DNA of 64,000 nt from the NCBI GenBank assembly GCA_020721805.1, contig DYMB01000002.1, forward strand, positions 43,899 through 107,898. The letters are read 5' to 3'. This document shows positions 61,840-64,000 of this stretch, one piece after another; within the stretch, counting starts at the first letter, position 1, and every line of letters begins with the position of its first letter. The notes beneath the pieces were generated by a model, which had not been told where the DNA came from, searched no databases, and saw only the letters and a program-made list of their open reading frames with translations. A program made the translations under genes and the position numbers. This stretch comes from Acetofilamentum sp. (GTDB lineage Bacteria; Hydrothermota; 32-111).

Positions 61840-63153
61840 TCATAACTCCTTTAGAGATTTTTCGACGATACTGATTCCTTTTTTAGCATCATCATTTGAA
61901 AGGTTTAACGGTGGTCTGAATCTTATACTTTTCTCTCCACATTTTATTGAAAAGAGTCCATTTTTGAAGAGTGTTTCAAACATTTTATCTCTTTTTTGAG
62001 TGTCTTTAAGATCAAAGGCGATCATCAATCCTCTACCTCTGATGTTTGATATGCTGCCACTCTTTATCTCTTTTAAACCTTCTATCAAAAACTCTCCTAC
62101 ATTTTTTGCATTTTCAACAAGTCTTTCTTCATCTATTATCTGTAAAATTATTGAGGATCTGACCATATCTATCAAATTGCCACCCCAGGTTGAGTTGATC
62201 CTTGATGATTCCTTAAAAACATTCTTTTCGACCTCATCAACCCTTTCGCTACACATTATTCCACATATTTGTGCTTTTTTACCAAAAACGATCATATCAG
62301 GTTTTATATCAAAATGTTCAAATGCCCATAATTTTCCAGTTAGTCCCATTCCAGTTTGAATTTCATCAAGAATAAACATTATATCACTTTCAAGTGTAAT
62401 TTCTCTTAATTTGATAAAAAACTCTTTTCTAAAATGTCTATCTCCACCTTCAGCTTGAATTGGCTCGATGATTAAAGCTGCGATATCATCCTTATCTTTG
62501 GCAATAATATCTTTTATCTGTTTGATCGTTTTCTCTTCTTCTTTTTCAACTCTTTGTATTTCCTTTTCATCTATCGGAAAATTCAAAGCTGGGCTATCGA
62601 CCCTTGGCCAATTGAATTTGGGGAAATATTTTGTTTTATTTGGATCGAAAGTATTCGTAAGTGAAAGTGTATAACCACTTCTACCGTGAAAAGCATGTTT
62701 AAAATGTATAACTTTTGTTCCTATTTCACCTTTCCCTTTTTTTAAATTTTTTCTTATCTTCCAATCAAAAGCTGTTTTCAAGCCATTTTCAACGGCGAGT
62801 GCTCCTCCGGAAATGAAAAAAAGATATTTCATAAAATCAGGTTTTGCTATACGAGCAAAGGTATCGACAAATTCAGCCATCTGGATAGTGTAAACATCTG
62901 AATTGGATGGCTTATGGATAGCAATTTTTCCAATCTTTTTTATGAATTCATCGTTATTCATTTTAGGATGGTTGAAACCTATTGGTGATGAAGCAAAAAA
63001 AGTAAAAAAATCAAGATATTCTTTTTTATGTTTTGAATCGTAAAGATAGGATCCATGAGATCTATCATTATCAAAAACAAGATCAAAGCCATCAACAAGC
63101 ATATATTTAGACAATGTTTCAAGAACATTTTGTGGATTTATTTTGTTATTCAT
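61840..63153 (-). CDS. lat: L-lysine 6-transaminase
   Basis: A class III PLP aminotransferase that matches the LAT group, which converts lysine and 2-oxoglutarate to allysine and glutamate. The LAT-like start LVDGFDLVFDNDRSHGSYL and DFFTFFASSPIGFNHP are characteristic. FILDEIQTGMGLTG holds the PLP Asp and VFGKKAQICGIM the PLP Lys. I place the start at ATG 63153, six bases after AAGGAGG; an in-frame upstream ATG lacks a site. It is first in the long minus-strand cluster and has its own promoter. With tdh and kbl it forms an amino-acid catabolism block. Confidence 0.9.
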   Translation of the reverse strand: MNNKINPQNVLETLSKYMLVDGFDLVFDNDRSHGSYLYDSKHKKEYLDFFTFFASSPIGFNHPKMNNDEFIKKIGKIAIHKPSNSDVYTIQMAEFVDTFARIAKPDFMKYLFFISGGALAVENGLKTAFDWKIRKNLKKGKGEIGTKVIHFKHAFHGRSGYTLSLTNTFDPNKTKYFPKFNWPRVDSPALNFPIDEKEIQRVEKEEEKTIKQIKDIIAKDKDDIAALIIEPIQAEGGDRHFRKEFFIKLREITLESDIMFILDEIQTGMGLTGKLWAFEHFDIKPDMIVFGKKAQICGIMCSERVDEVEKNVFKESSRINSTWGGNLIDMVRSSIILQIIDEERLVENAKNVGEFLIEGLKEIKSGSISNIRGRGLMIAFDLKDTQKRDKMFETLFKNGLFSIKCGEKSIRFRPPLNLSNDDAKKGISIVEKSLKEL

Positions 63154-63188
63154 CAAAAACCTCCTTAAAAAATTAGGAATAAATAAGT

Positions 63189-63217
63189 AATATATCAAAT
63201 AAATGGATAAAAGTCAA
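63189..63217 (-). promoter_or_regulatory. Promoter at the head of the 23-kb minus-strand cluster
   Basis: On the minus strand, TTGACT (63217-63212), a 17-bp spacer and TATATT (63194-63189). The start point falls about 30 bases ahead of the lat ATG, with AAGGAGG between. Confidence 0.65.
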
Positions 63218-63241
63218 TAATTTGTAAAAATATATGGATTT

Positions 63242-63268
63242 AAAAGGCGGGAGAAGCCCCGCCTTTTT
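63242..63268 (-). terminator. Intrinsic terminator after the surface-protein gene
   Basis: AAAAGGCGGG (63242-63251) and CCCGCCTTTT (63258-63267) form a perfect 10-bp stem with a 6-base loop, with A and T tracts on both sides. It starts 4-5 bases after the minus-strand stop at 63273 and insulates the lat promoter downstream. It could work in both directions. Confidence 0.88.
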
Positions 63269-63272
63269 GAAA

Positions 63273-64000
63273 CTATTTTATGATAACAAATTTTTTGATA
63301 AAAGGTTTCAGATCACCGTTAACCTGTATAAAATATACACCCTTTGAAAGGTTATCAGATAATGCTATTCTATAAATACCCTTTGATGAGGTTATCTCTT
63401 TATAAAGTATATTTCTTCCAGTCAAATCATATATCTCTATCGATGTTGGTGAATCAACTTCTTTGTTATAGATGAATGAGACCATTCCATCATTATTTTC
63501 TATTATTATCTTTTCAGGTAAAAGGTTTTCATCTATCCCCGCGAGTTTTGTCAATGTTACATCATAATTGTAAGGACCGGAAAGTAAGAATGTAACGGAA
63601 TCAGACTGATAACCATCATGTTCAAACTTCAATTTATATTCATAACCGTATGAAATGTTGCTAAAGGAATAATTTCCAGTGTTATCGGTTGTATCAACGA
63701 TAAGAGTTGAAGAGATAAGTGATACTATGGAATTTGAAAGATCGGATGGAGAATCACTTAGAGAAACTTTACCTGTTATATCACCTTTTAACCTTGTTAG
63801 AGTTGAGTTGATTATGGTATCAGTTGAAAGATTAAAATTTAAAGAATCTTTTTGATAATAAGTCTTTTCAAAAGTTAGATTGTATGTCCCAGGAGCCACT
63901 GCAAAACTATAGTTCCCAGTAGAATCGGTGATAATCGAATCAGAATATGACCCGTCGAAAATTTTAGCAGTTATTCCAGAATAATCTGTTGTATCATCAA
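63273..64000 (-). CDS. C-terminal part of a surface protein with carboxypeptidase-regulatory-like repeats and sorting domain (5' end outside window)
   Basis: The minus-strand frame is open to the window edge, so the start lies beyond 64000; a GTG at 63899 is internal. Two beta-sandwich repeats of the carboxypeptidase regulatory type are visible, with matching cores TDSTGNYSFAVAPGTYNLTF and DNTGNYSFSNISYGYEYKLK. The last 80 residues (FIYNKEVDSPTSIEIYDLTG, then LSKGVYFIQVNG and KKFVIIK) fit a type IX-style C-terminal sorting domain. The product is probably exported and held at the cell surface. Its enzymatic part, if any, lies outside the window. A strong terminator follows the stop. Confidence 0.8.
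   Translation of the reverse strand, partial: DDTTDYSGITAKIFDGSYSDSIITDSTGNYSFAVAPGTYNLTFEKTYYQKDSLNFNLSTDTIINSTLTRLKGDITGKVSLSDSPSDLSNSIVSLISSTLIVDTTDNTGNYSFSNISYGYEYKLKFEHDGYQSDSVTFLLSGPYNYDVTLTKLAGIDENLLPEKIIIENNDGMVSFIYNKEVDSPTSIEIYDLTGRNILYKEITSSKGIYRIALSDNLSKGVYFIQVNGDLKPFIKKFVIIK

Noticed and set aside
1-64000. CRISPR arrays, insertion sequences, prophage genes and toxin-antitoxin pairs
   Set aside because: No spaced palindromic repeats, transposases, integrases, phage structural genes or recognisable toxin families were found on either strand.

Overview
The window is a compact, AT-rich bacterial chromosome segment (not a plasmid or phage) from a didermic bacterium. Outer-membrane beta-barrel proteins, lipoproteins and large secreted proteins with C-terminal sorting-type domains indicate an outer membrane. 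TGA is used as a stop, so the standard bacterial code applies. Gene content suggests an anaerobic, peptide- or amino-acid-fermenting member of an uncultivated lineage such as the FCB group or WOR-3-like phyla. That placement is inferred from gene style and was not tested.

Layout. 1-4329 (+): end of a repeat-bearing surface protein, scpA, a short RecJ-like DHH nuclease, a YidD with a signal-like N-terminus and two paralogous secreted TPR/DUF5683-like proteins. 4326-4685 (-): an ArsR-like regulator, divergent from a secreted-protein operon (4789-15173, +). That operon encodes an M6 metalloprotease, two small membrane proteins, a gluzincin/beta-propeller/Omp85 fusion and a gingipain-like C25 protease. 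15165-17694 (-): a membrane protein and pckA. 17817-22816 (+): fhs, methylmalonyl-CoA mutase, epimerase, phosphate acyltransferase and rpiB. 22876-26338 (+): tRNA-Ala, two lipoproteins, a small membrane protein and a small Omp85 protein. 26590-37308 (+): a surface-polysaccharide locus with initiating sugar transferase, three glycosyltransferases, polymerase-like protein, flippase and acyltransferase, plus an unusual aldolase / asparagine-synthase-like / 2-hydroxyacid-dehydrogenase cassette. 37410-39515 (+): an S9 prolyl oligopeptidase.

At 39516 the coding strand switches, and everything to the window end is on the minus strand. Within 1 kb of the switch, in a 264-bp intergenic region, lies a 28-bp sequence with the 11-6-11 architecture and arm sequences of a XerC/XerD dif site. 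The switch plus the dif-like site point to the replication terminus. Two perfect DnaA boxes lie in the same gap.

The minus side (63153 down to 40540) is a nearly gapless cluster. It holds lysine and threonine catabolism (lat, tdh, kbl), proS, translation and transcription factors (a one-domain rimP, nusA, infB, a DUF503 gene, rbfA, nrnA), wecB, purine synthesis (purH, purL, purQ), a phosphomannomutase, acyP, apt, an embedded tRNA-Arg and a TPR membrane protein. The last feature (63273-64000, -) is the C-terminal end of another sorting-domain surface protein, followed by a clear intrinsic terminator.

The metabolic genes fit together. Threonine gives glycine plus acetyl-CoA, lysine is transaminated, succinyl-CoA and propionyl-CoA interconvert through methylmalonyl-CoA, acyl phosphates could yield ATP, and formyl-THF and PEP are made by fhs and pckA. 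No stretch over 300 bases lacks a gene. All promoter, operator, dif and terminator calls are by eye.
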